Shown here: one piece after another, positions 44,449 to 53,799 of the stretch | Position numbering within the stretch: position 1 is the first letter of the stretch | How the letters are laid out: each line of letters starts with the position of its first letter | From: Candidatus Finniella inopinata | GTDB lineage: Bacteria; Pseudomonadota; Alphaproteobacteria; Paracaedibacterales; CAITNM01 | NCBI GenBank assembly: GCA_943322985.2 | Contig: CALPGA020000002.1 | Location: 1 to 64,000 of the forward strand | Length of the DNA: 64,000 bases | Direction of reading: 5' to 3' | Program-made: the position numbers and the translations under genes | The notes under the pieces: model-generated | Databases searched by the model: none | Seen by the model: only the letters and a program-made list of their open reading frames with translations | Told to the model about the DNA's origin: nothing

Positions 44449-45834
44449 ATGGTGAAAATTGTAAAATCAACAATTCAGGCGCTTGCAAACGTGACAAAAG
44501 GTCTATCGTCACGTGGAGTCTTGCGAGCTCTTGTGAAAAGCGTTGCAATCCAATTAGTTATTTCTTTGTCTCTGTTCGCTGACAGCAATCCTCTTGATGG
44601 CTTTAATGTTATTGTGAAAGATTTAGTTGTTGCAGGAAAAACTGTGCGAATTTCTCCTTTCAAGGGCATTGGTGTCGTTACTGTTAATCTGTGTTTCAAG
44701 AATGCAGGAGACAAACTATCTCCGAAACATAAAGAAGCTCTTGTAGCCCTGCTTTGCAGAGCAATGGGTGAAGCAACTCAATCCAAAACTCGTGAGCAGA
44801 TGCAAACTTATGCTCGTGAACACAATGTGTACGTATCATTTGGTAGTAGTGATGATAATTTTACTGTTACAGGAAAATGTCCATCCGATAAGCTTTCTGA
44901 GCTTTTTCATTTGATTAAAGATATTCTTTTTCATTCACAATTTCACGATTCTGATCTTGCTAGATTTAAAAACGAAGCGGCTGCAGGAATGTTACAGGCA
45001 ATGCAGTCAACAGATACCCAGTTAGATCAATTAATGAAAAAGGTAATTCTTAAAAGTCATCCATATGGCACGTTGAACAAAACTTACCTCGCGAGTTTGA
45101 AAAATATTAGTGTCGATGATTTAAAGTCATATATGAGAAAGTGCTTCACTCAAGAAAATATTATCATTTCAGCTTGTGGAGATATTGATGAAGATGGGCT
45201 TGCTGTCCATATCACAGATGTGGTTACGGCCTTACCTAAAACTTTCAATGTTGCTTTGCCGGAAAATGTGCAAGTGGTTGGTCCGTATCAAGAACATACT
45301 CAAGCATTTCCTGTGCCCCAAACCTTAATTCACTTTTTACATGCCGGTATTAATGCGCATCATCCTGATTTTTTTGCCTTGCAGATTGCAATGGGGTGTT
45401 TGTCTAATCCCAATATAGGGGTTTTATGGAAAAAAATTCGTGTAGAAAAAGGCTTAACCTACAATATAGGTGCAGGTTTTGCGATTCAAAATCATTATAA
45501 TTCTTTTAATATCTCAACTTCTACTCAATCAGAAAATGTAGAAAAAACTATTTCTTCTATTAAAGAGGTTATTGTGGATGTTTGTGAAAATGGCTTTTCA
45601 GCTGAATTAGTCGAAATTGTTAAGAAAAGCTTTTTAGGAAACTACAAACGTTCTTTCGCTTCAACGTCCCATATAACAACTAGGCTTACAAACTATCAGC
45701 TTGATGGCCGTTCTGTAGATTTTCATAATATTCTCATTGAAAAAATCTCGAACCTGACTACTGATGAGATTAATGAAGCTTTTAAAAGGTTTATGAAGCC
45801 AGATCAATTTGTTGTGTTCATGGTGGGCAAATGA
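44449..45834 (+). CDS. M16 family peptidase-like protein lacking HxxEH (non-catalytic subunit)
   Basis: M16 fold features and pairing with the following gene; no HxxEH in the N-terminal domain. Confidence 0.85.
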   Translation: MVKIVKSTIQALANVTKGLSSRGVLRALVKSVAIQLVISLSLFADSNPLDGFNVIVKDLVVAGKTVRISPFKGIGVVTVNLCFKNAGDKLSPKHKEALVALLCRAMGEATQSKTREQMQTYAREHNVYVSFGSSDDNFTVTGKCPSDKLSELFHLIKDILFHSQFHDSDLARFKNEAAAGMLQAMQSTDTQLDQLMKKVILKSHPYGTLNKTYLASLKNISVDDLKSYMRKCFTQENIIISACGDIDEDGLAVHITDVVTALPKTFNVALPENVQVVGPYQEHTQAFPVPQTLIHFLHAGINAHHPDFFALQIAMGCLSNPNIGVLWKKIRVEKGLTYNIGAGFAIQNHYNSFNISTSTQSENVEKTISSIKEVIVDVCENGFSAELVEIVKKSFLGNYKRSFASTSHITTRLTNYQLDGRSVDFHNILIEKISNLTTDEINEAFKRFMKPDQFVVFMVGK

Positions 45835-47177
45835 AATACATTTTAACGCTTCTAGTTAGCCTTTTTTTTAGCTGCTTGCATGCAAAAATTGTTCCACAAA
45901 CAGCTACATTAAGTAATGGATTGAAGGTCATTGTTTTTCAAAATCCATTATTACCTTCGGTGAGCATTTTAACAAAATATGACATAGGAACTGCTGATGA
46001 TCCGTCTAGCATGGTTGGCTTATCGCACATGCTTGAACACATGATGTTTAAGGGATCTTCAAAATATCCAGCTGGTTCTATTGATACTATTCTTAATAGC
46101 TGTGGTGGAACTTGTAACGCTCATACTAGTTTTGACAACACTGTCTATACGTTTGATTTACCTGCTGAGCATTTAGAAGTGGCGTTGGATATTGAAGCAG
46201 ATCGCATGGAAAACCTTAACATTACAGAAGAAGAATTCAGGCCCGAACAAAAGGTTGTGATGGAAGAGCGTCAAATGCGATTGGGTAATCATCCATTTCG
46301 TACTTCTGCTGAGGTTTGTCAGCGCGCTTTGTATGCAGCGCATCCTTATGGTATTTTTCCTATTGGTTACGAAGCACACATAAAAGCGTATACAGTTGAA
46401 GCGTTAAGAGCTCATTATGAAAAATGGTACGTGCCGAACAATGCTACCATTGTAGTAATCGGACCCTATGATTTGGCATACGTGTTACCAAAAATTGAAA
46501 ATAAATTTGGAAATATTCGTTCAAAGGAATTGCCAGAGCATACACGCATTGCTGAGCCTGATAGAGATGGTCTAACCACAACAATCGAACAAGAAAATCC
46601 TCGTGCAGAGAACATCTATATTAGTATTTCTTATCGTGTGCCGACCTTAATTACAAAACCAGAATCCTATCTTGCAATGAGAATGCTAGAGGGCGCTCTT
46701 GCTGGGTCAGATTCTAGATTACTTTACAAAAAAATGGTTAAAGAAAAGCGTTTAGCATTAGGCATTTCTTGTGATTATTCATACGGAAAAGATGATATGG
46801 ATTTTACTTTCAACTTAGTGCTTTCACCAAGCATGAGTGTTGAGGCTGCAGAAAAATTCTTGTTTGAACAACTTGCGATTTTCTTAAAAAAAGGCTTGGT
46901 TGAAAGTGATTTTAATCATGTAAAACAGGAACGATTAAATATTTTTGCTTTTGCCTTGGATGGAGAAGCATTTTTATTGGCACTAACAAATATTGTTCTT
47001 AATGATTTTCCATTAGAGGCTGTTTCTAAATATGAAGATATTCTAAAGGGAATAACTATGCAGCAGGTTCAGGAAATGTTACGTCTTGTTTTAGCTAAGC
47101 CACCCTTGGTTATTGCGCGTAATTATCCAAAAGGGAAAATGCCGCAACGTAATTATCAAAAGGTTCTAGGTCACTAA
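45831..47177 (+). CDS. M16 family zinc peptidase (catalytic)
   Basis: GLSHMLEHMMFKGSSKYP (HxxEH), NAHTSFDNTVY, EQKVVMEER. Confidence 0.93.
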   Translation: MKYILTLLVSLFFSCLHAKIVPQTATLSNGLKVIVFQNPLLPSVSILTKYDIGTADDPSSMVGLSHMLEHMMFKGSSKYPAGSIDTILNSCGGTCNAHTSFDNTVYTFDLPAEHLEVALDIEADRMENLNITEEEFRPEQKVVMEERQMRLGNHPFRTSAEVCQRALYAAHPYGIFPIGYEAHIKAYTVEALRAHYEKWYVPNNATIVVIGPYDLAYVLPKIENKFGNIRSKELPEHTRIAEPDRDGLTTTIEQENPRAENIYISISYRVPTLITKPESYLAMRMLEGALAGSDSRLLYKKMVKEKRLALGISCDYSYGKDDMDFTFNLVLSPSMSVEAAEKFLFEQLAIFLKKGLVESDFNHVKQERLNIFAFALDGEAFLLALTNIVLNDFPLEAVSKYEDILKGITMQQVQEMLRLVLAKPPLVIARNYPKGKMPQRNYQKVLGH

Positions 47178-48376
47178 TGTTGAAGTACACGTTAAATTTT
47201 TTAAAAGAACCAACCAGCATACTTGCAGGGTTTTCTGACTATGTAATGCATTTGCCATTATGTGAATATCTTGAGGATGATGTTTCTTCAAATCAATATC
47301 AAGAAGCCGTCCTGAAGCTGGAAAAATTCACACATATTATTCATCTGGGTACAGGTGGCTCCAGCCTAGGTCCACAAGCTTTATATGCAATAGCTGATGA
47401 ACCATCCAAGACATTTCTGTTTTTCGATAATATTGACCCTGACGGTATAACTAATCGCTTGAAAAATATTGATTTTCGCAAAGCCGGAATTTTGGTTGCA
47501 TCAAAGTCGGGTAATACTGCTGAAACCTTAGTGCAACTGGCAACCTTTAAAAAAATTTACAACGATAATGACCTAAACATAAATGATCATCTTGTTATTA
47601 TTACGCAGACAGATGGTAACGCTTTGCACACCTTTGCAAAAAACAACAGCATTGTAACGGTGCCACATCACAATCAAATTGGTGGACGCTTTGCCGTATT
47701 TGCCGAAGTTGGTATGTTATCAGGAATACTTATGGGGCTTGATATGGAGTCCTTCCGAAAAGGTGCAAAAACAGCTTTAGCAGCATTCAAAGCTGCTCCG
47801 GCTACACATCCTGCCATAGAATCTGCATGCTTTTTAGCAAAGTCCAAATCTCACCCAGTTATGTTTCCGTATGCCGATAAACTGAAATTGTTTAGTGCAT
47901 GGTTTGTTCAGTTATGGGGGGAAAGCTTAGGCAAGAAAAATAAATCCGGAGAACGTTTCGGATCAACGCCTATTCAAGCTTTAGGTGCAACTGATCAGCA
48001 TTCACAACTTCAGCTTTACCTTGGTGGTCCAAAAGATAAATTTTTTACATTTTTAGAGGTTGGTGAAAAAGCAGATTTAGAAGTTGCTGACTTAGAGATT
48101 GATCACTCTGCGTATGTACCTCTTCGCAAACATGGCTTGAAAAATTTATTAAAAGCAGAGCTTCATGCTACTTACGAAACATTGCGTGGGCATGAACTGC
48201 CAATTCGCTTAATTACGTTGCCTGCAATCAATGCTTATTATTTAGGGCAGTTGATGTTTAATACAGTATTAGAAACCTTGGCAGTTGCATCAATTTGGGA
48301 TGTTAATCCATTTGATCAGCCTGCAGTTGAAGAAGGTAAAATATTGGCATTGAAATTTTTAAATGATAAAAAATAG
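47177..48376 (+). CDS. pgi: Glucose-6-phosphate isomerase
   Basis: IIHLGTGGSSLGPQAL; KSGNTAETL; GGRFAVFAEVGML; GATDQHSQLQLYLGG. Confidence 0.93.
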   Translation: MLKYTLNFLKEPTSILAGFSDYVMHLPLCEYLEDDVSSNQYQEAVLKLEKFTHIIHLGTGGSSLGPQALYAIADEPSKTFLFFDNIDPDGITNRLKNIDFRKAGILVASKSGNTAETLVQLATFKKIYNDNDLNINDHLVIITQTDGNALHTFAKNNSIVTVPHHNQIGGRFAVFAEVGMLSGILMGLDMESFRKGAKTALAAFKAAPATHPAIESACFLAKSKSHPVMFPYADKLKLFSAWFVQLWGESLGKKNKSGERFGSTPIQALGATDQHSQLQLYLGGPKDKFFTFLEVGEKADLEVADLEIDHSAYVPLRKHGLKNLLKAELHATYETLRGHELPIRLITLPAINAYYLGQLMFNTVLETLAVASIWDVNPFDQPAVEEGKILALKFLNDKK

Positions 48377-48400
48377 AAACTCCTTTATGAGCGTGAACAT

Positions 48401-49264
48401 ATGAGCACTCAAAAAATATCCTTTCAAGAGATTATTCTGCGTTTGCAGCAGTATTGGGCAAACTACGGCTGCGTTATTTTGCAACCGTATGATTTGGAAG
48501 TAGGGGCAGGCACATCCCATCCCGCAACACTAATTCGTGCTCTTGGCCCCAAATCATGGAACACAGCCTATGTTCAGCCCTGTCGTAGACCAAATGATGG
48601 CAGATATGGTGAAAACCCAAATCGTACGCAGCTGTATTATCAGTTTCAGGTTTTGCTAAAACCTTGCCCTGCAAATCCACAAGAATTATATCTTGAGAGT
48701 CTAAAGGCAATTGGTCTTGATTTAAGCCGTCATGATATTCGTTTTGTGGAAGATGACTGGGAAAATCCATCACTAGGTGCAGCAGGCCTTGGTTGGGAAG
48801 TTTGGTGTGATGGTATGGAAATCACTCAATACACCTATTTCCAACAAGTCGGTGGTATTGCTTGTGACCCTGTGCCTGTGGAATTAACTTATGGTTTAGA
48901 ACGCGTTGCTACAATCATTCAAAATGTTGAAAGCAATTTTGATATTAATTGGAATGGTAAATCAGGTGATGAATGCCTTACTTATCGCGATGTTTTCCTA
49001 AGATCAGAACAAGAATTTTCAGCTTATAATTTTGATCACGCAGATGTTGATATATTGCTACGTCATTTTAACGATGCGGAAGCCGAATGCTTAAAATTGC
49101 TTGATCTCAAATTGGTTTTGCCTGCCTATGAGCAATGCTTAAAGGCTAATCATCTGTTTAATATGCTAAATGCGCGTGGTGTTATTTCTGTTACTGAACG
49201 GGCAGCATATATGGGGCGAGTTCGTCATTTAGCAAAATCAGCCTGCGAAACCTGGATAGGTTAA
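48401..49264 (+). CDS. glyQ: Glycyl-tRNA synthetase alpha subunit
   Basis: [44 protein letters not shown]. Confidence 0.98.
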   Translation: MSTQKISFQEIILRLQQYWANYGCVILQPYDLEVGAGTSHPATLIRALGPKSWNTAYVQPCRRPNDGRYGENPNRTQLYYQFQVLLKPCPANPQELYLESLKAIGLDLSRHDIRFVEDDWENPSLGAAGLGWEVWCDGMEITQYTYFQQVGGIACDPVPVELTYGLERVATIIQNVESNFDINWNGKSGDECLTYRDVFLRSEQEFSAYNFDHADVDILLRHFNDAEAECLKLLDLKLVLPAYEQCLKANHLFNMLNARGVISVTERAAYMGRVRHLAKSACETWIG

Positions 49265-49266
49265 TT

Positions 49267-51264
49267 ATGGAATTATGTATTGAAATTTTTATGGAAGAAA
49301 TTCCAGCTCGCATGCAACGTCAGGCCAAAATTGATTTGTTGCTGTTATTTGTAAATGAATTCGAAAGCTTAAAATTAAAATGTAGTGCACCAGAAGTTTT
49401 TGTTGGCCCCAGACGTTTGAGTCTGCATGTGGAAAATATTGCAGCAGCATCAGAAACTGTTTTAGAAGAAAAACGCGGGCCTAAAATTGGTGCGCCCGAT
49501 GCTGCATTGCAAGGGTTTTTGAAATCATCAGGGCTTTTAGAAAACGAATTGACTCAAGAAAATGGCTATTGGTTTGCAAAAATTAATATTCCCGGGAAAC
49601 CGTTACAAGAACTATTACCCAATATATTAGATAAAGTTTTGCGTAACATGCCTTGGCCTACATCAATGCGTTGGCCTGGTGCTGGCCATACTTGGGTTCG
49701 TCCTATTCGCAATATTTGTTGTGTATTAGGTGGGAAGTCAGTAGTTTTTGATGTTCCAGCAGCTGGTGTTCAAACAAACAACCATACATTTGGTCACCGG
49801 TTTTTAAACCCTGCACAAATAACTGTTACAAGCTATACGCAATATCGCCAAAGTCTTGCTGATGCAAACGTAATGCTTGATTTTGAAGAACGACGCAGTG
49901 TCATTGAAGCGGAACTTCACAAAATTTGCCAAGCAAGTAAGTTAACATTTGTTGTTGATGAAACCTTGTTAGATGAAGTCACGGGGCTTGTTGAATACCC
50001 TTTTGTAGGTCTTGGTCAAATTGATGCTAAGTTTATGCATCTTCCAGGAGCGGTGCTTAGCACGTCAATGCGGGTACACCAAAAATACTTTACTATTTTA
50101 AATTCAAAGGGTGAAAACGCTCCATTTTTTGGATTTGTAGCAAATGTACCAATCAATGCAGACTGCATGACAGCAGGTTATGAACGAGTACTCAGAGCTC
50201 GTCTAAGTGATGCGGCATTCTTTTATGAGCAGGATCTTAAGATACCATTTGAAGCCAGGTTAGATAATTTAAAAAATATTATTTTTCATGCTGACTTGGG
50301 GTCTGTTTATCAAAAGGTTCAACGTTTAGAATTCTGTGCACCAAACTCTTCAGTGCAACAAGCTGCACGTTTGTGCAAATGTGATTTGCTTACAAATATG
50401 GTGGGTGAATTCCCTGATCTACAGGGAATCATGGGCGAAATTTACGCAAAGGTTCAAGGAACTCCTTCGGAAATTGCAGTGGCCCTTAAGGGATATTATC
50501 AACCCCAAGGAGCGAACGATGCATGCCCAAATGACGACATAAGCTGGACCCTATCTCTTCTAGATAAAGTCGATAATTTGATCGGATTTTTTGGTATTGG
50601 CATGAAACCATCTGGGTCAAAAGATCCTTATGGCCTACGTCGCAGTGCATTAGGCATTATTAGATTGATGCTACACAAGAATGGATCAAATTCTTTGTGT
50701 GGGCGGCTAGAAAAGTCTGTTCAGTCCTATCAACAGCAGGGTGTAACCCTAAAGTCTGATGTGGTTGAAACTGTTACTGCATTTATTACCGAACGTTTAT
50801 CTGCGTTTTTAAAAACTGAAATGCCAGCTGATCATGTCTATGCTGTTTTAGATAAACCATTGGAAGATATTTGGGCGACAGTTGAACGTGCCAGAGCTTT
50901 GAAATATCTTTTGCAAAACGAGGCAGGTGTTTCTCTTCTTAGTGCTTATCGCCGTGTTGTTGGTATTCTAAAAGGAATACAAGTTGGCCAAGTGAATCAA
51001 CAGCTTTTCGTGCACGATGTCGAGCGCACACTATGCAGTTCTTTGATGCAAGCCACTCCAAAAATTGATGAGCACCTTAAAAACTTTGCGTATAAAGAAG
51101 CTATGACATTAATTGCTAATTTGAAACCAGCTATTGATAACTTTTTTGACCACGTTAAAGTCATGGATGATGATTTACAGATTCAGCAGAATCGCTTAAA
51201 TCTATTAGGAATGCTACAATCAACGCTAAATACTTTTTCAAATTTTTCCAAGCTGGAGGGCTAA
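49267..51264 (+). CDS. glyS: Glycyl-tRNA synthetase beta subunit
   Basis: ELCIEIFMEEIPARMQ; PWPTSMRWPGAGHTWVRPIRNI; directly downstream of glyQ. Confidence 0.97.
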   Translation: MELCIEIFMEEIPARMQRQAKIDLLLLFVNEFESLKLKCSAPEVFVGPRRLSLHVENIAAASETVLEEKRGPKIGAPDAALQGFLKSSGLLENELTQENGYWFAKINIPGKPLQELLPNILDKVLRNMPWPTSMRWPGAGHTWVRPIRNICCVLGGKSVVFDVPAAGVQTNNHTFGHRFLNPAQITVTSYTQYRQSLADANVMLDFEERRSVIEAELHKICQASKLTFVVDETLLDEVTGLVEYPFVGLGQIDAKFMHLPGAVLSTSMRVHQKYFTILNSKGENAPFFGFVANVPINADCMTAGYERVLRARLSDAAFFYEQDLKIPFEARLDNLKNIIFHADLGSVYQKVQRLEFCAPNSSVQQAARLCKCDLLTNMVGEFPDLQGIMGEIYAKVQGTPSEIAVALKGYYQPQGANDACPNDDISWTLSLLDKVDNLIGFFGIGMKPSGSKDPYGLRRSALGIIRLMLHKNGSNSLCGRLEKSVQSYQQQGVTLKSDVVETVTAFITERLSAFLKTEMPADHVYAVLDKPLEDIWATVERARALKYLLQNEAGVSLLSAYRRVVGILKGIQVGQVNQQLFVHDVERTLCSSLMQATPKIDEHLKNFAYKEAMTLIANLKPAIDNFFDHVKVMDDDLQIQQNRLNLLGMLQSTLNTFSNFSKLEG

Positions 51265-51265
51265 A

Positions 51266-51724
51266 ATGAAATCGCACAATTGGTTATGGGTTTTGGCCAT
51301 TTTTCTAGTGGGTTGTTACCCAACTATTGATCATAGGGGGTTTAATCCAGAGCAAATTCAGTTTGATAAAATTCAAGTTGATGTCAGCACAAAAGAAACA
51401 GTGCAAGATGTGCTTGGCAGTCCGTCAACAACATCTTTATTTCCAGTTGAAGGAAAAAACTGGACAAATTGGTATTATGTTTACCGAAAAACCGAAACAA
51501 CATCATTTTTTGATCCCAAAGTTGTGGATCAATTAGTGGTAAAAGTAACCTTGGATGATAAAGATATTGTTCGTGGTATTGAAAAGCAAAAGGGCGTTCA
51601 AGGTGAAGAAATTAAAGCTAGTACTGAACGAACAGCAACAACAGGCTATGAAAGCTCTGTCATGAAAGATGTGTTTGGGAATTTTGGCAAGTACAGCCTT
51701 GATCCCAAAAAGAACGAAAAATAA
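51266..51724 (+). CDS. bamE: BamE/SmpA/OmlA-family outer membrane assembly lipoprotein
   Basis: Lipobox FLVGCYP; KETVQDVLGSPSTTSLF...NWYYVYRKTE. Confidence 0.85.
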   Translation: MKSHNWLWVLAIFLVGCYPTIDHRGFNPEQIQFDKIQVDVSTKETVQDVLGSPSTTSLFPVEGKNWTNWYYVYRKTETTSFFDPKVVDQLVVKVTLDDKDIVRGIEKQKGVQGEEIKASTERTATTGYESSVMKDVFGNFGKYSLDPKKNEK

Positions 51725-51838
51725 GAAAAACAATGAAGGAAATATGTGCAAAATTATTTTTTTATTGATAGCTTTTCTATCTGAAAGTTTTCTTCTGATG
51801 CATCGCTGAATGTTTATGCCATCTATGATCCAAGCAAA

Positions 51839-52801
51839 GTGGGTGAAGTGGCAATGGTAACGGCTGTTATCAATGAAATTGCGCTTACTCATCCGACAGC
51901 TCAAATTACTAAAAAGCCTAATGCTAATTTTCATGATTTAGATCTTGCTGATCCATCTATCATTATTACTGCAGGTCAATTTGGCATTAACTTTATTAAA
52001 TCAGACACTATTCCAACGCATGTAAAAGTTCTGCTGTGTACTCATCAGTGGTTTGATTCTATGAATGGTTTACACAATGTTTCTATCACCATGCCAGAGC
52101 ATGCAATTACTGAATCCATTCAAACCTCTGCACATACAAATAATCTAACGTTGCTGCCAACCCAAGGTGTATTACACACAATGTCAGCAGAAGTATTAGT
52201 GGAGGAAGACACATCTGTTATTCATCTGCATGCTGCTAAAGTTGGGGTGATTCTAGGTGGTGATGCAGAAACTCCAGCTGGTGCATGGCAAGTATTTAGT
52301 GTTGAAAATGCACGTAAACTAGCTAGTGAAGTGGCAGAACTGCACAGAAGCGCTGGCTACAAAATTCTCATCACCAACGGTCCTCGCACAGGTCGTAGTG
52401 CTACTGCGCATAAAACTGAAGAACTTGACGTGGTTTCCGCAGCATTTTTGAGCGTGTTGCATGAAGCAGGACTTAAAGAAGGTACGGATTTTGAATTTTT
52501 TAATTTTCAATTTGGCAAACCATCAGCTTTAAAAGCAGTTATGAAAGTTGTGCTAAATAATAAGGGTTTCATGATTGTTCCTGGTGAATCTACTAGTTCT
52601 ATTTCTGAAATTTTGGCGGTGATGCCAGCATCAATTTATGCACATGATGCAATGAACGAACAGCATGAAGCTTTCGTTGAAAAACTAACGCGAAGCCATT
52701 CCACAGCTTTGTGGCCACTTGTGCTTGACTCAGCGTTAATGAAAGCTTATGCGCCGCTACCATCTCAGGCAGTGAGTGTTGTTGCAGCTTTTTTGAAATA
52801 A
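51839..52801 (+). CDS. ELM1/DUF1022-like protein; 5' end appears frameshifted (see findings)
   Basis: KVGVILGGDAETPAGAWQVFSVENARKLASEV...ILITNGPRTGR...FMIVPGESTSSISEIL resembles the ELM1 C-terminal region; in-frame coding continues upstream to a TGA at 51782-51784. Confidence 0.55.
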   Translation: MGEVAMVTAVINEIALTHPTAQITKKPNANFHDLDLADPSIIITAGQFGINFIKSDTIPTHVKVLLCTHQWFDSMNGLHNVSITMPEHAITESIQTSAHTNNLTLLPTQGVLHTMSAEVLVEEDTSVIHLHAAKVGVILGGDAETPAGAWQVFSVENARKLASEVAELHRSAGYKILITNGPRTGRSATAHKTEELDVVSAAFLSVLHEAGLKEGTDFEFFNFQFGKPSALKAVMKVVLNNKGFMIVPGESTSSISEILAVMPASIYAHDAMNEQHEAFVEKLTRSHSTALWPLVLDSALMKAYAPLPSQAVSVVAAFLK

Positions 52802-52833
52802 TTTTCCAACGTATAAATATATAATTTTACGAT

Positions 52834-53745
52834 TTACTTCTTAGCTCTTGGATGTGCAGCTTTGTATGTGTTCATCATGCTAAGTTCGTCAATTTGTGTG
52901 TAAATTTGTGTGGATGAAAGAGATGCATGTCCCAAAAGTTCTTGGATACCACGCAAATCATGGGATGATTGCATTAAATGCGTTGCGCAACTGTGTCGTA
53001 GAGCGTGCGGTGTTAAAGATTCTGGCATTCCATTGGCCCTTCTGAAGTCACGTAGAACTTTTTGCGCTATGGCAGCTTGTAAGCGTTTTCCTTTTTCGCC
53101 ATAAAATACAGGAGAATTTGGAGTGTTTGCAAAAGGCTGAATTTTTAAATAGGTTAGTAGCCCTTCTCTGATAGAATCAATAATAGGCACCTGTCTGGTT
53201 TTTTGTCCTTTACCAATGACTGTGATGAATTGATCATCTTGCAGGCTATGTTGATTTAAGTTCAGTGCTTCACTAATGCGCATACCAGTGTAATACAATA
53301 ATTGCATGAAGGCCTGATTACGTAATCCTACCCATAAGCACTCGCTCATATTTTGAATAGTGTCATTCATCATAAGTGCTTGCTCAATACTAATTGGTCT
53401 AGGTAAAGTTTTTTGCAATCTAGGGGATCGCGTATGAAAAAATGCATGATCTTCAAGAATTTCGCGCTGCAAAAGAAACTGAGTAAAGCTTTTCATGCCT
53501 GCCAAGCCACGAGCAGATGATCTGGTATTCATTCCCTTTTTACGCTGTGCTAACAACCATGCACGAATGTCTTGCGGTGTAACAGTTTTAAAGTTTTCAA
53601 TAGTGAGTTGCGTATTATGATAGTCTTCAAAAAAACATTTAAAATCAAAAAAATCTTGAGTATACGCTTTGATAGTATTTGGTGAACGGTTGAGTGCTCC
53701 CAATCCTAATTGCCATTGATTTATCAATTGCCCAAGATTCATCAA
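52834..53745 (-). CDS. xerC: Tyrosine recombinase XerC
   Basis: HALRHSCATHLMQSSHDLRGIQELLGHASLSSTQIYTQI...YKAAHPRAKK. Confidence 0.92.
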   Translation of the reverse strand: MMNLGQLINQWQLGLGALNRSPNTIKAYTQDFFDFKCFFEDYHNTQLTIENFKTVTPQDIRAWLLAQRKKGMNTRSSARGLAGMKSFTQFLLQREILEDHAFFHTRSPRLQKTLPRPISIEQALMMNDTIQNMSECLWVGLRNQAFMQLLYYTGMRISEALNLNQHSLQDDQFITVIGKGQKTRQVPIIDSIREGLLTYLKIQPFANTPNSPVFYGEKGKRLQAAIAQKVLRDFRRANGMPESLTPHALRHSCATHLMQSSHDLRGIQELLGHASLSSTQIYTQIDELSMMNTYKAAHPRAKK

Positions 53746-53799
53746 TTTTTAAAACCTTTTATTTATAATCAATTTTAGTACTAATAAATCAATGTACCA

